Below are positions 17,945 to 26,939 of a stretch of DNA of 64,000 nt, in pieces. Both the position numbers and the translations under genes were made by a program. The stretch is from Polynucleobacter sp. AP-Melu-500A-A1 (GTDB taxonomy: Bacteria; Pseudomonadota; Gammaproteobacteria; Burkholderiales; Burkholderiaceae): positions 186,001-250,000 of the forward strand of contig NZ_JACVOZ010000003.1 of NCBI RefSeq assembly GCF_018882125.1, in the 5' to 3' direction. Each line of letters opens with the position of its first letter. Position 1 is the first letter of the stretch. The notes under the pieces are model-generated. The model saw nothing but the letters and a program-made list of their open reading frames with translations, had not been told where the DNA came from and did not search any database.

Positions 17945-18963
17945 GGCTTAACTCCTGTGATAACAGGTGCAGCGGGGGGTGGAGGCATTACAAATCCAGA
18001 TGAACTAGGATCAGCTATTGGGGTGCCAAAAACATAGGGATAAGATGGTGCAACATTATGTTTGACTGCCCATAAATACCAGTTATCCACTACGGTACCG
18101 GTGAGCAAAATACCAATGCCACCTACTAAAGGTGTGAGTACTGCAAACCACCAAGCCCAACGGTGAATTGATTCCATCGTGGCATTAAAACCCATAGTCC
18201 ATCTCCAGAATAAAGCCGCTCTCTCTGAAGCCGTACCCCGATCAACAATTTGCTCAATCTCACGTTCACCACCAAAGCGACTGACTGCCAAAATCGTTGC
18301 GCCATGCATAGCAAACAAAAGCGCTGAGCCATATAGGAAAACAATCGAGAGCATGTGGAATGGGTTATAGAATAAATTTCCATATCGTAGTGAAAAAGCA
18401 GCAGTCCAATCTAGGTGCGAAAAGACACCAAATGGCACAGCTTCACTCCAGCTACCCATCATGATGGGGCGAATAAATCCCAACACAAGATATAACCAGA
18501 TAGCAGCTAAAAATCCCCAGGCAATATGTGTACCCATGCCTAAGGCAATTGCACGACGATACATTCTTCCCCACCACAATAAAATCGACAAGGTAAGGAA
18601 AAAGCCTGCCATCATCCACCAGCCACCCTCATTTAGCGGCATAAACAAAGATAGTCCATGCTTTGGCAGGGGCGGATCTAGTGATAACCAAAATAATTGG
18701 CGTACAAACTGAATTGGATTCCAGTTAACTGAAGCCAACATATTCCAACCCATAATCTGAATTGCAATAATGCCGAAGAATAAAGAAGCTAGGCCTAATC
18801 GCCCTAAATAAATTGGGCCTAGTTGCGCATTACCAAGACGACCAAACAGGTGATAAAGTTTAGGCTCTCCAAAACGCTCACGCTCATCGTAAGGGTCAAT
18901 AGAAGTCCCATGATGTGGTGGTGCAACTACCTGAACTTGAGTAAAAAGGTTTTGATATTCCAT
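17941..18963 (-). CDS. pufM: photosynthetic reaction centre M subunit PufM
   Basis: A 340-residue five-helix membrane protein. It begins [12 protein letters not shown] and carries the conserved [24 protein letters not shown] block with the special-pair and iron-ligand histidines. The last 30 residues are a proline-rich tail ([13 protein letters not shown]), longer than in Rhodobacter and typical of organisms with a PufC subunit. A good AAGGGA ribosome site precedes the ATG. It follows pufL by 18 bases. Confidence 0.97.
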   Translation of the reverse strand: MEYQNLFTQVQVVAPPHHGTSIDPYDERERFGEPKLYHLFGRLGNAQLGPIYLGRLGLASLFFGIIAIQIMGWNMLASVNWNPIQFVRQLFWLSLDPPLPKHGLSLFMPLNEGGWWMMAGFFLTLSILLWWGRMYRRAIALGMGTHIAWGFLAAIWLYLVLGFIRPIMMGSWSEAVPFGVFSHLDWTAAFSLRYGNLFYNPFHMLSIVFLYGSALLFAMHGATILAVSRFGGEREIEQIVDRGTASERAALFWRWTMGFNATMESIHRWAWWFAVLTPLVGGIGILLTGTVVDNWYLWAVKHNVAPSYPYVFGTPIADPSSSGFVMPPPPAAPVITGVKP

Positions 18964-18981
18964 AATTTTTATATTCCCTTC

Positions 18982-19806
18982 TTATCGCCAGATCGGCAGG
19001 TTTAACCACCAGCCCCACCATTCCGGCCAACCACGAGTCCAGAATGGGCCGCTAATCACAATACAAACAGCGCTCCAGAAAACTGCTGCTAAAGCTAAAA
19101 ATAATCCAAGACGATGAATACCTAGTGTTCCGATTGAATAACCAATCGAATCCCTAAAGAAGGTATCTTCATGCTCAGGCGTTTTAACAAACTGACCCTT
19201 CTGCGGATTGGTGGAAGACAAGACTAAGCCACCATGTAATACCAAAGCAAAGGTAGTGGCAAAAAATAAGGACACAGCGATCATATGCGCTGGGTTGTAG
19301 TGAAAATGTAAGTACTGATAGCCCGTATTGGAAACCCAATCTAAATGACTCAAGATGCCGTATGGAAAACCATGGCCCCATGCACCCATGAGTACAGGTC
19401 TAATGATTACCAAAGTGAAATAAGCAAATACCGCCATTAAGTAGGCAAAAGGAACGTGCAGGCCCATACCTAGTTTTCGACAAATTTCAATTTCACGTAA
19501 AGCCCATGAGAAGAATGCGCCTAGGGCACATACTGTAATCAGCTGCCACAGGCCTCCTTTTAGTAGGGGGGCAAAACCCAATCCATAACTAATATCTGGT
19601 GGGGCAATGTTAATTTGCCAAGGGTTCCAAGTAGGTCCCTGTGAGGCACCCCATAAAATGAGTGCGGTGCCCAAAAAGGCAAAGAAAAAAGTGGTGACGC
19701 CAAAAAATCCAACATAAAACGGCCCTACCCAAAAATCGAATAAGTCCCCTCCAACTAAGGTACCTCCACGAACTCGGTACTTTCTCTCAAAACTTAGCAT
19801 GGCCAT
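18982..19806 (-). CDS. pufL: photosynthetic reaction centre L subunit PufL
   Basis: A 274-residue five-helix membrane protein, the usual length for PufL. It starts [17 protein letters not shown], has the conserved [17 protein letters not shown] segment, and has the helix D/E histidines in [24 protein letters not shown]. With PufM it binds the special pair, accessory BChl, bacteriophaeophytins and quinones. GGAGAG eight bases upstream of the ATG is a strong ribosome site. It is separated from pufA by 83 bases that contain a large stem-loop. Confidence 0.97.
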   Translation of the reverse strand: MAMLSFERKYRVRGGTLVGGDLFDFWVGPFYVGFFGVTTFFFAFLGTALILWGASQGPTWNPWQINIAPPDISYGLGFAPLLKGGLWQLITVCALGAFFSWALREIEICRKLGMGLHVPFAYLMAVFAYFTLVIIRPVLMGAWGHGFPYGILSHLDWVSNTGYQYLHFHYNPAHMIAVSLFFATTFALVLHGGLVLSSTNPQKGQFVKTPEHEDTFFRDSIGYSIGTLGIHRLGLFLALAAVFWSAVCIVISGPFWTRGWPEWWGWWLNLPIWR

Positions 19807-19832
19807 TTTTTATACTCTCCAATGAATGGATA

Positions 19833-19872
19833 AATAGGGTTGAGCTAAAAATCTGTTTAGCCTAACCCTATT
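19833..19872 (-). promoter_or_regulatory. pufA-pufL intercistronic stem-loop
   Basis: A 40-base element with outer arms AATAGGGTT/AACCCTATT (9 bp), one A-C mismatch, one G-U pair as read in the minus-strand RNA, then inner arms GCTAAA/TTTAGC (6 bp) around a 6-base loop. No T-tract follows, so it is unlikely to be a terminator. Stem-loops at this place in Rhodobacter stabilise pufBA mRNA and set the high antenna to reaction centre ratio. The same job is inferred here. Confidence 0.78.
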
Positions 19873-19889
19873 CACCATTTTTTTACAAA

Positions 19890-20096
19890 TTACTTTGCTG
19901 CTGGAACTGATGGTGGCATTGCAGAATTCTCTTTTGCTTCCATCGCCTTGAACTGGGCTTGACTTAGACCATCTAGCCAGTTGTAGCGAACACTGCTCAG
20001 CAAAATTAAATGAATCATTGCTGCAAGACCAAACAGAAAAATACCTTGAACAACCATTGATCGCAACGGATCATACAGTTTCCAAATTCTCCACAT
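19890..20096 (-). CDS. pufA: light-harvesting 1 alpha subunit PufA
   Basis: A 68-residue single-span antenna polypeptide starting [13 protein letters not shown]. It has the BChl-binding histidine in [11 protein letters not shown] and a charged C-terminal tail. With PufB it forms the LH1 ring. The ribosome site AGGAG lies six bases before the ATG and overlaps the TAG stop of orf74, so the two genes are probably translationally coupled. Length and motif are normal for LH1 alpha. Confidence 0.96.
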   Translation of the reverse strand: MWRIWKLYDPLRSMVVQGIFLFGLAAMIHLILLSSVRYNWLDGLSQAQFKAMEAKENSAMPPSVPAAK

Positions 20097-20105
20097 AATC
20101 TTCTC

Positions 20106-20330
20106 CTAATTTAAGTAAGACATAAAACCATAAACCGCCGACTTCGTTCCATCGATAAGCGACTTTTCTTCAGCCCCTGGAAGCCAAGAACTCCACTTGT
20201 TTGGCAAAATCTGGGTAAATAAAGAAATAGCAAAACACACTAAAAAACACAAAATAAAAATAAGATTGAAAGTTATTGAATCCTCCCTGATCATATTTTT
20301 TTCTTTGCTAATAACATGATCCATTTTCAT
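20106..20330 (-). CDS. uncharacterised single-span membrane protein between pufB and pufA (orf74)
   Basis: A 74-residue protein, MKMDHVISKEKNMIREDS at the N-terminus, one hydrophobic helix at about residues 20-42, then LPNKWSSWLPGAEEKS and a short amphipathic C-terminus ending YGFMSYLN. AGGGG lies six bases before the ATG, a strong ribosome site. It has no BChl-binding A-x-x-x-H pattern, so it is not a second antenna chain. pufB and pufA are normally separated by only a dozen or so bases. Its place and topology suggest a partner of the RC-LH1 core, perhaps like PufX, protein W or protein Y, though I see no similarity to them. Function unknown. Confidence 0.8.
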   Translation of the reverse strand: MKMDHVISKEKNMIREDSITFNLIFILCFLVCFAISLFTQILPNKWSSWLPGAEEKSLIDGTKSAVYGFMSYLN

Positions 20331-20357
20331 ATCATTCCCCTAAGATTTATTCCAGTT

Positions 20358-20510
20358 TCAATGGAACCAAGGACGCCAAGCCCAAACTAAAATATGAGCT
20401 ACTACTGCAATAGAAACAAAACCAACTAAACCTTGGACATACAGCTGGTGAAACTCCTTGGCTTCGTCATCAGTAAGGCCGGATATTGAACCTGTTCTGT
20501 GATCGCTCAT
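20358..20510 (-). CDS. pufB: light-harvesting 1 beta subunit PufB
   Basis: A 50-residue antenna polypeptide, [20 protein letters not shown] at the N-terminus. The BChl-ligand histidine is in [14 protein letters not shown] at the C-terminus, and an upstream histidine lies at residue 21. AAGGAGGT eight bases before the ATG is a near-perfect ribosome site and lies inside the coding sequence of orf48. Stop TGA at 20358-20360. Followed by orf74 rather than directly by pufA. Confidence 0.95.
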   Translation of the reverse strand: MSDHRTGSISGLTDDEAKEFHQLYVQGLVGFVSIAVVAHILVWAWRPWFH

Positions 20511-20653
20511 AACCAAATACCTCCTTCAAAAATAGCCTTGCGGCCGTTACCGCGCTTAACCCGCGCGACATGGGCTGTAGCGTACGGCATGCCACATTCC
20601 GTTTCCAACAAATCGATTGATTTGTTGTAATTAACTTTTTCTGAAGCAATCAT
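20507..20653 (-). CDS. small basic ORF between bchZ and pufB (orf48)
   Basis: An unbroken 48-codon frame that starts with ATGA overlapping the bchZ stop and ends with ATGA overlapping the pufB start. Both junctions are of the kind used for translational coupling. The product starts [20 protein letters not shown], continues with [19 protein letters not shown], and has no membrane helix. It occupies the position of pufQ in Rhodobacter but does not resemble PufQ, which is about 74 residues with a membrane span. It could be a small regulator, a pigment-handling peptide or a coupling leader for pufB. Function unknown. Confidence 0.6.
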   Translation of the reverse strand: MIASEKVNYNKSIDLLETECGMPYATAHVARVKRGNGRKAIFEGGIWL

Positions 20654-22107
20654 GCTTCTACCTCTTCAACAATTTCTTTGCAGGAGGACTTCACTCTTGC
20701 AGCTGTAATTCTTTCTTCACTAGCCTTTTCTGCATCTTGTTCTATACGATCGCGCATCTCTTTTGCAGCAGAGATCTGGACTAGAACTGGTCTTGTTTTG
20801 ATATAGTCAGCAACCAATTTCTGAGCATCTTGATCCCAAGGCAGGGAGTTAGAGCGATAAGTGCGTGTGAGTGAGGCATCAACCTTGTCCATATCGGTGC
20901 CCAATGGCAGGATATAAAAGAGCGCATCAAATAAACCATTACAAAATTCTTGAATGATGTATGTAGCACCGGCATAACCCATAAATGGCGTGCCGGTATG
21001 ACGACGAATAATTGCGCCTGGGAATGATGATGGAATGTAAGAGGCCTTGCTACCAGTCTCAGCCAAATACATTCTTTCGTTATAACTACCAAACATTACT
21101 AGCGGAGGCTTCTCTTTAGTGAGCTTGCGCACATCTTGATTATTCGTTTTTTCACCTGGCTTTCTAGAAACAGCGAAGCTACAAGGCAAACCCATCTCAT
21201 CCGATAAGAAGTGCCGGATGCCCCTGGTGTAAGTTTCATTAGCAACTACTGCATAACTTGCAGTGCTAAAAAAGTCTTGGGTCACTGAACGCCACAAGTC
21301 CCAAATAGGTTTAATAGTGGTATGTTTCTCACGCTCAATAAATGGCTCTGGATCCAAGCCAAGCAACTCACCTAGTTTGCGCAAGAACTGAGTAGTGCTA
21401 TGTAAGCCAAGAGGCGCTTGCAAGTAAGGACGCTCCAAAGCCTCACAAAGCATGCGTCCAAACTCGCGATACATGCAAATATTGACATCGGCATTGACCA
21501 AGTTTTCGACTTCAGCTAAATGAGAGCCTAGCGGGAATACCATATTAATTTCAGCACCAATGCCTTCGACCAGACGGCGAATTTCTGCTAGATCGCTTGG
21601 CATGTTAAAGGTACCGTAGCATGGTCCAATAATATTGACGCGGGGCTTCTCACCTTCTGCTCTAGGTTTACGCTCTGGAATCTTACGAGTACCGTATTCA
21701 CTCCATAACCAATACATGGCGCGGTTAGCACATTGCCACTGATCTTCATCAATGGTTCTTGGCAAGAAGCGGGCAATATTCATACCCTCTGGCGTGACGC
21801 CGCCACCAATCATTTCTGCAATAGAGCCGGTAACCACTACTGCTGGCAGATCAGGATCTAAGGTTGCATGTGCGCGCTTCATTGCGCCTTCAGTACCTTC
21901 GCGACCCAACTGTTCTTCCTCTAAACCAGTCACAACAATTGGTAACTCATGCGGAGGTAACGCGTCCGTGTAATGCAGAACAGAAGTCACGGGCAAGTTT
22001 TCACAACCAACAGGTCCATCAATCACTACTTGCAAACCTTTGATAGCAGTAAATACATATACTGCTCCCCAATATCCGCCTGCACGATCATGATCGATGA
22101 CAAACAT
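20650..22107 (-). CDS. bchZ: chlorophyllide a reductase subunit BchZ
   Basis: A 485-residue nitrogenase-like subunit of chlorophyllide a oxidoreductase. The N-terminal [31 protein letters not shown] carries a cluster-ligand cysteine. With BchY it forms the catalytic heterotetramer that reduces ring B of chlorophyllide to give the bacteriochlorin. Start and stop overlap bchY and orf48 respectively, by one and four bases. The last 40 residues are a charged tail. Confidence 0.96.
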   Translation of the reverse strand: MFVIDHDRAGGYWGAVYVFTAIKGLQVVIDGPVGCENLPVTSVLHYTDALPPHELPIVVTGLEEEQLGREGTEGAMKRAHATLDPDLPAVVVTGSIAEMIGGGVTPEGMNIARFLPRTIDEDQWQCANRAMYWLWSEYGTRKIPERKPRAEGEKPRVNIIGPCYGTFNMPSDLAEIRRLVEGIGAEINMVFPLGSHLAEVENLVNADVNICMYREFGRMLCEALERPYLQAPLGLHSTTQFLRKLGELLGLDPEPFIEREKHTTIKPIWDLWRSVTQDFFSTASYAVVANETYTRGIRHFLSDEMGLPCSFAVSRKPGEKTNNQDVRKLTKEKPPLVMFGSYNERMYLAETGSKASYIPSSFPGAIIRRHTGTPFMGYAGATYIIQEFCNGLFDALFYILPLGTDMDKVDASLTRTYRSNSLPWDQDAQKLVADYIKTRPVLVQISAAKEMRDRIEQDAEKASEERITAARVKSSCKEIVEEVEA

Positions 22108-23645
22108 TACATCATCTCCTCAGCTTTGCGCTTCTTGATTTTTTTCTCAAGCTTACGACGTACTTCGGCTTTGAACTCAGGATGGTCTTGTGGGACACTT
22201 TCCCAGATGCCTGACTTATACCCTGATCCAACATCACCAAAGAATGCTTTCATCTCATCAAAGCGAGCTTGATTACCAATTGCAGCATTAATCACTTGCG
22301 CTAATGAGCCGGCGCCTGCAGGCCCCATCAATGGTCGTGCTGAAATCAGATTCGTAAAATAAAGAGAGGGAATAGATGCTTGCTTAGCAGCTTGCACTAC
22401 TGGAGTGGTTCCAATTGCCAAGTCTGGCTTGAACTCTTTCATTGCTGCTAAGTCTTGCTCTAAAGAGGCGCGGAATTGAACATGTACACCTTTAGCTTCT
22501 AACCATTCACGATCTTCGTCACTCCAAGGAGTTCGTGGACATGCAGAACCAACGTAACGGACGTCAGCACCACTTTCAATCAGCAAACGTGCCACGATAA
22601 GCTCAGAGCCCTCATAACCACTTAAGGTAATACGTCCTTTAATCGGTGCTGCAGCAAGAACGCCCTTAATGGCTGGGAGAATCCGGTTTTGAGCAGCTGC
22701 AATTAAATCTTGTGAAGTGTTAGTTGATTTACCAATAGCCTCTAGCCAACGTGCTGTACCCTCATAACCAACCGGAGCTGATCCAACAATCGAACGCCCT
22801 GCTGCTTCAAATTCACGAATACATGAGGTATAAAAAGGGTGTAATGCAGCAACGGTTACACAATCAAGTGCTTGATACATTTCACGCCATTCACGCGTTG
22901 GCACTGAAGCTCCCACCGCTAAACCCATCGGTTCAATCATCATGCCAATACCAACAGGATCGGCTGGGAAAATTTCACCTAATAAAGTAATGGTTGGTTT
23001 GCTTGAGCGACCAGCACGTGGCGCTTGCACCGGACCCGACATCGCCTCATTACGGGCGTAATTGAGCATTGCGCCGGCTAACACATCTTTTGCTTCAGCA
23101 TGAGTTGGCACACCGAACCCAGGCACATCAATACCAATAATCCGTACACCGTTAATTTCTTTTGGTAGCAACTGCAGTGGTACACCGCTAGCTGTTGGTA
23201 CACATAAATTAATAATGACGATAGCGTCATATTTTTCTGGATCAGCTTCTTGATAGACCGCATCACGAATGTCTTCAAACAACTTACCAGTCACTAATGT
23301 CTCAGAATTGAATGGTACATAACCCACACTGCGACGTGCCCCATAAAAATGAGAGGTAAAAGTTAAACCATAAACGCAGCACGCAGAGCCTGAAAGAATC
23401 GTGGCAGTTCTGCGCATCCGTAAACCTACTCGTAGTGCTCCAAACGCTGGGCACATACTTTGCGGTTGATCATGCGGCCCCTTAGGATAATCTTTAGCAT
23501 ATTGCTGCAAAGTCTCAGATTTTCCTGCTGCCTTAGCGGCAGCAAGCATTTCTGCCTCACCAGAATGACAGCCAAGACCATCCCCTAAAGCAGGATCAGT
23601 CTTTAACTTTTCCTCAGGTGTAATCGGGATAATGGTTTTAGTCAT
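22107..23645 (-). CDS. bchY: chlorophyllide a reductase subunit BchY
   Basis: A 512-residue nitrogenase-like subunit pairing with BchZ. Conserved cysteines for the shared 4Fe-4S cluster are seen in [26 protein letters not shown] and [10 protein letters not shown]. The order bchC-X-Y-Z is canonical. The C-terminus is strongly basic ([15 protein letters not shown]) and its TGA or similar junction shares one base with the bchZ start. Confidence 0.96.
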   Translation of the reverse strand: MTKTIIPITPEEKLKTDPALGDGLGCHSGEAEMLAAAKAAGKSETLQQYAKDYPKGPHDQPQSMCPAFGALRVGLRMRRTATILSGSACCVYGLTFTSHFYGARRSVGYVPFNSETLVTGKLFEDIRDAVYQEADPEKYDAIVIINLCVPTASGVPLQLLPKEINGVRIIGIDVPGFGVPTHAEAKDVLAGAMLNYARNEAMSGPVQAPRAGRSSKPTITLLGEIFPADPVGIGMMIEPMGLAVGASVPTREWREMYQALDCVTVAALHPFYTSCIREFEAAGRSIVGSAPVGYEGTARWLEAIGKSTNTSQDLIAAAQNRILPAIKGVLAAAPIKGRITLSGYEGSELIVARLLIESGADVRYVGSACPRTPWSDEDREWLEAKGVHVQFRASLEQDLAAMKEFKPDLAIGTTPVVQAAKQASIPSLYFTNLISARPLMGPAGAGSLAQVINAAIGNQARFDEMKAFFGDVGSGYKSGIWESVPQDHPEFKAEVRRKLEKKIKKRKAEEMM

Positions 23646-23669
23646 AACAGCAGATTGCTCTCTATATAT

Positions 23670-24677
23670 TTAGGCTTGATCGTAAATAACTTCGAGTGTT
23701 TTCTTAACGACTACATCTTTACCCATCATGTCTTTTACTGTTGCTGGCTTAAGAACAATATCGCGACCAGTCACTTCTGAAGAGAACAAGCCCAACAACT
23801 CATCTTGAGTTAATGGTTTAGGACGCACTGGTGGCGCTTCTGAAACGTTGGTAGCAAGCTCTTCAAATAGCGGGGCCCACTGCGTACCAGGCTGACCAAT
23901 AATTTCATAGCTAGCACTCTTACGTCGAATATCTTCATTCGCAGGAATAGCTGCTAATACTGGAATACCGGCCTTTTCAGCAAAAGCCTGTGCTTCGCCT
24001 GTGAGGTCATCTTTATTGATCACCATACCTGCTACACCAACATTGCCACCTAATTTACGGAAGTACTCTACGGCTGAACAAACGTTGTTAGCAACATAGA
24101 GAGATTGCAAGTCGTTACTCGCCACCACAATGACCTTTTGGCACATATCTCTAGCGATTGGTAAACCAAAGCCACCACAGACCACGTCTCCTAAAAAGTC
24201 GAGAAGCACATAGTCAAAGCCCCAGTCGTGGAAGCCCAGTTTTTCTAGAGTTTCAAAACCATGAATAATGCCGCGCCCTCCGCAACCTCTTCCGACTTCT
24301 GGACCGCCAAGCTCCATCGCGAATACGCCATCACGAATAAAGCAAACATCACCAATAGATACTGACTCACCAGCTAATTTTTTCTTTGAAGAGGTTTCAA
24401 TAATAGTTGGGCAGGCTTTACCACCGAACAAGAGTGAGGTGGTGTCACTTTTAGGGTCACAACCGATCAACAATACTTTCTTACCTTGTTGAGCCATCAT
24501 GTAAGACAAATTGGCAAGCGTAAAACTCTTGCCAATACCACCTTTGCCATAAATTGCAATGATTTGGGTTTCTTTAGTCACTGGACCAGTAGAAACTGGA
24601 TCCGGTTCGATAGCAGCCTCTTTTTTTAGATCCATAAACTGTATAGTTGCTGTTGCTGGGATGCTTGATGAACTCAT
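23670..24677 (-). CDS. bchX: chlorophyllide a reductase iron protein BchX
   Basis: A 335-residue NifH-like ATPase that passes electrons to BchYZ. The P-loop [15 protein letters not shown] lies near residue 42, and cluster-binding cysteines are in GRGCGGRG and VVCGGFGLP. ATG at 24677 overlaps the bchC stop by four bases (ATGA) with GGAG eight bases upstream, and is preferred over the frame's first ATG at 24713. The BchL protein at 37743 is the paralogue for protochlorophyllide reduction. Confidence 0.96.
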   Translation of the reverse strand: MSSSSIPATATIQFMDLKKEAAIEPDPVSTGPVTKETQIIAIYGKGGIGKSFTLANLSYMMAQQGKKVLLIGCDPKSDTTSLLFGGKACPTIIETSSKKKLAGESVSIGDVCFIRDGVFAMELGGPEVGRGCGGRGIIHGFETLEKLGFHDWGFDYVLLDFLGDVVCGGFGLPIARDMCQKVIVVASNDLQSLYVANNVCSAVEYFRKLGGNVGVAGMVINKDDLTGEAQAFAEKAGIPVLAAIPANEDIRRKSASYEIIGQPGTQWAPLFEELATNVSEAPPVRPKPLTQDELLGLFSSEVTGRDIVLKPATVKDMMGKDVVVKKTLEVIYDQA

Positions 24678-25621
24678 TGCAGATTTCTCCAATCTAGAAC
24701 CATTTTTAAACAATCAATATTGTTAAAAGCCGTGTGATAAGCGGCATTCGCATCATTCGGTGAGGAACGATGCGTAATCAAACCATCCAAACTTAATTTA
24801 CCTGACTCCACTAAATCTTTAATTGCAACTAAATCTCCAGGTGCCCACTGTGCTGCGATACGAATACGCACTTCACGCATAAAAGCCTGCGGGAATGAAA
24901 AAGAAATCGTGTCATAAAATCCTGCCAAAACAATTTCGCCGCCTGGATTAAGGCAACTAATTAAGGTGTCAACCAATTTGGCATCACCACTGACATCTAC
25001 TATCGTTTTATATTTTTTGAGTTGATCATCTTTTGGATCAATGACGTCATAACCGACAGCGCCCTCTCGGCGGCCTTCATTGGTCTCCCAAACTACTGGG
25101 CGCTTACCTTTGGCCACTGCAATACGGGCAATCAAGCGACCTAATACGCCATGTCCAACAATTAAATCTGGTTGTTCTTGTCCAGGTCCAGAAGTGACGT
25201 GATATCCAGTAGCAGCTAAAGCAAAGAGAATTGCCTCCTCACCTAAATGATCATCAATAGTAATCACGCGATTACTATCCACAATCACTCTCGAGGCTGC
25301 ACCACCAAACAAACCTTTAATCTCGCCGTAGCATTTCGCTCCGGGAACAAATACTCTTTGACCTACTTTGAGTGTGGAGTCTGCGCCTACCTTCACTACT
25401 CTACCTACAGATTCGTAACCAGGAACTAAGGGATAGCCCATGCCAGGAAAGTTGGGCATTTTGCCTGTCCACAATAATTTTTCTGTGCCAGTGCTAATAC
25501 CACTCCACTCCATATCAACCAAGATATCGATTGGGGTCATGGGCGTTAATTCCAGATCAGCAAGAATGACGCTTTCTGGCTTTTCCAGCACAATTGCCCT
25601 TGTTTGATACTTATCGGCCAT
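24674..25621 (-). CDS. bchC: bacteriochlorophyllide a dehydrogenase BchC
   Basis: A 315-residue zinc-type medium-chain alcohol dehydrogenase that oxidises the C3 hydroxyethyl group to acetyl. The N-terminal SGISTGTEKLLWTG and PGYESVGRVVKVG blocks are typical of BchC. It is the first gene of the bchCXYZ-puf run. A perfect PpsR palindrome lies 31 to 52 bases ahead of its start. Confidence 0.95.
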   Translation of the reverse strand: MADKYQTRAIVLEKPESVILADLELTPMTPIDILVDMEWSGISTGTEKLLWTGKMPNFPGMGYPLVPGYESVGRVVKVGADSTLKVGQRVFVPGAKCYGEIKGLFGGAASRVIVDSNRVITIDDHLGEEAILFALAATGYHVTSGPGQEQPDLIVGHGVLGRLIARIAVAKGKRPVVWETNEGRREGAVGYDVIDPKDDQLKKYKTIVDVSGDAKLVDTLISCLNPGGEIVLAGFYDTISFSFPQAFMREVRIRIAAQWAPGDLVAIKDLVESGKLSLDGLITHRSSPNDANAAYHTAFNNIDCLKMVLDWRNLQ

Positions 25622-25651
25622 ATTTCTTTACGTGCTCTATTTCTTATCAAA

Positions 25652-25673
25652 TGTGTAAAAAAATGTTTACACA
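25652..25673. promoter_or_regulatory. PpsR/CrtJ palindrome upstream of bchC
   Basis: A 22-bp inverted repeat with perfect 8-bp arms TGTGTAAA and TTTACACA around six bases. It contains an exact TGT-N12-ACA match (25654-25671, TGTAAAAAAATGTTTACA). It lies in the bchC leader. In Rhodobacter the bchC promoter is a known CrtJ/PpsR target, and ppsR is present in this window. Binding is inferred. Confidence 0.78.
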
Positions 25674-25736
25674 ATAGTTTTTAATCCTTAATTGCCCGCT
25701 TGTCATCTAGGGGTTTTCTCTACTAAATGGAGTATT

Positions 25737-25750
25737 TTTAGGGCCCTAAA
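25737..25750. promoter_or_regulatory. 14-bp perfect palindrome between crtF and bchC
   Basis: TTTAGGGCCCTAAA, 24 bases past the crtF stop and 116 bases upstream of the bchC start. No T-run follows on the crtF strand, so it is not an obvious terminator. It may be an operator or a weak crtF transcript end. The palindrome is seen directly; its role is unknown. Confidence 0.35.
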
Positions 25751-25773
25751 TAGAGGTTTTTTTGTGCTGAGCT

Positions 25774-26910
25774 TTATACACTAGGAGTGCCAGGTTTATT
25801 GCACTGCAATATTTGTGCATTTAATGGCATATAAGAATTTAATAGTTCAATTCCGGTAAAGCCTGCTTCACTTAATAAGCCTCTTATCTCTGCCTCAGTT
25901 CTTGGTCTTCCTCTGCCCATTGCAAGTAGATAAAAACCAAAATAGGCATGGCCCATCGCCTCAAAACCCTTGGTCTCAGCCATAGGTTCTGCAAGCAATA
26001 AAGTACCGCCGGGATTCAGGGCATCAAACACATTAGCAAGCAACTGCTTAACTCGAACATCATCATGATCAAAAATCACTCGAACTAGAGTTGCCAAGTC
26101 GCAACCCTTAGGCAGGGGATCTTGGAAAAAGTTACCCCCTACTGCATGCGCTCTATTTGATAAACCAATTTCATTAAAGTGGGCGTTTGAGAGCTCTGCT
26201 ACCCCAGGAATATCAAACAAGGTAAACCGGAGATGAGGGTAATGACCAGCTAATCTTTTAATAAAAGCGCCCTGACCACCACCAATATCAAGAACATGTT
26301 GATGTTTGTTCATTGAATAGGCATCAATAATCTCATCCGTTACAAGGGATTGGGTATGGGCCATCAATTTGGAGTAATCAGCTACCTTTTCAGCGGACAA
26401 GTTTTCTGGCGCAGCGCCCTGTGCTTGGGTGATATAGGGCCAATACTCATTCAGTGAAGCAGAGCTCGTATCTCCCTGTAATAAAGCCATTGGATCTGAG
26501 AGATCACGATAAAAATCAGCATGATGCTTGACCATCTCCAAAATAGCGACATTTCCAACTAAGGGAGCGCTCATCATGCTGAGCGCATAACGATCATCAT
26601 TACGCTTGACCAATAACTTAATAGCCACTGCAGCGTCTAATAAGCGCCTCAAGCCTGCAGGTTTTAAGGGGATTTGTTTTTGTAGGTCATTAAAGCTAAG
26701 GGCACCGTTAGCCAAAATATCAAACAGATTGACTTGAGTGCAGGCTAATAGGATTTGCGTATAAACAAAGCCCGCCATCAAATCAAAGATATCGGAAGCT
26801 TGCTTTCTAACTAACCAACGAGTGAGTGGAAAGCGTATAGCCCAACGCTGAAATCTGGGTGAGGCAATAAGACGATTTCGCCAATCGAAGAAAGTATCCA
26901 TGAATGGCAA
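25774..26910 (-). CDS. crtF: demethylspheroidene O-methyltransferase CrtF
   Basis: A 378-residue SAM-dependent O-methyltransferase with an N-terminal dimerisation domain of the plant OMT type. The SAM motif VLDIGGGQGAFIKRL lies near residue 207, and DLATLVRVIFDHDD carries the likely catalytic histidine region. CrtF methylates the 1-hydroxyl of demethylspheroidene. It follows crtE by 29 bases in the bchH-crtE-crtF run, an arrangement seen in other purple bacteria as crtEF. Confidence 0.93.
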   Translation of the reverse strand: MPFMDTFFDWRNRLIASPRFQRWAIRFPLTRWLVRKQASDIFDLMAGFVYTQILLACTQVNLFDILANGALSFNDLQKQIPLKPAGLRRLLDAAVAIKLLVKRNDDRYALSMMSAPLVGNVAILEMVKHHADFYRDLSDPMALLQGDTSSASLNEYWPYITQAQGAAPENLSAEKVADYSKLMAHTQSLVTDEIIDAYSMNKHQHVLDIGGGQGAFIKRLAGHYPHLRFTLFDIPGVAELSNAHFNEIGLSNRAHAVGGNFFQDPLPKGCDLATLVRVIFDHDDVRVKQLLANVFDALNPGGTLLLAEPMAETKGFEAMGHAYFGFYLLAMGRGRPRTEAEIRGLLSEAGFTGIELLNSYMPLNAQILQCNKPGTPSV

Positions 26911-26939
26911 TTGATAAATTAGAAAAAACAGTGTTGAAA

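Noticed and set aside
20106..20330. Calling the gene between pufB and pufA a second antenna subunit or pufX
   Set aside because: It lacks the BChl-ligand histidine motif, and PufX lies after pufM and has a different sequence.
20507..20653. Calling the small gene before pufB pufQ
   Set aside because: Position fits, but the product is 48 residues without a membrane helix and shows no PufQ pattern.
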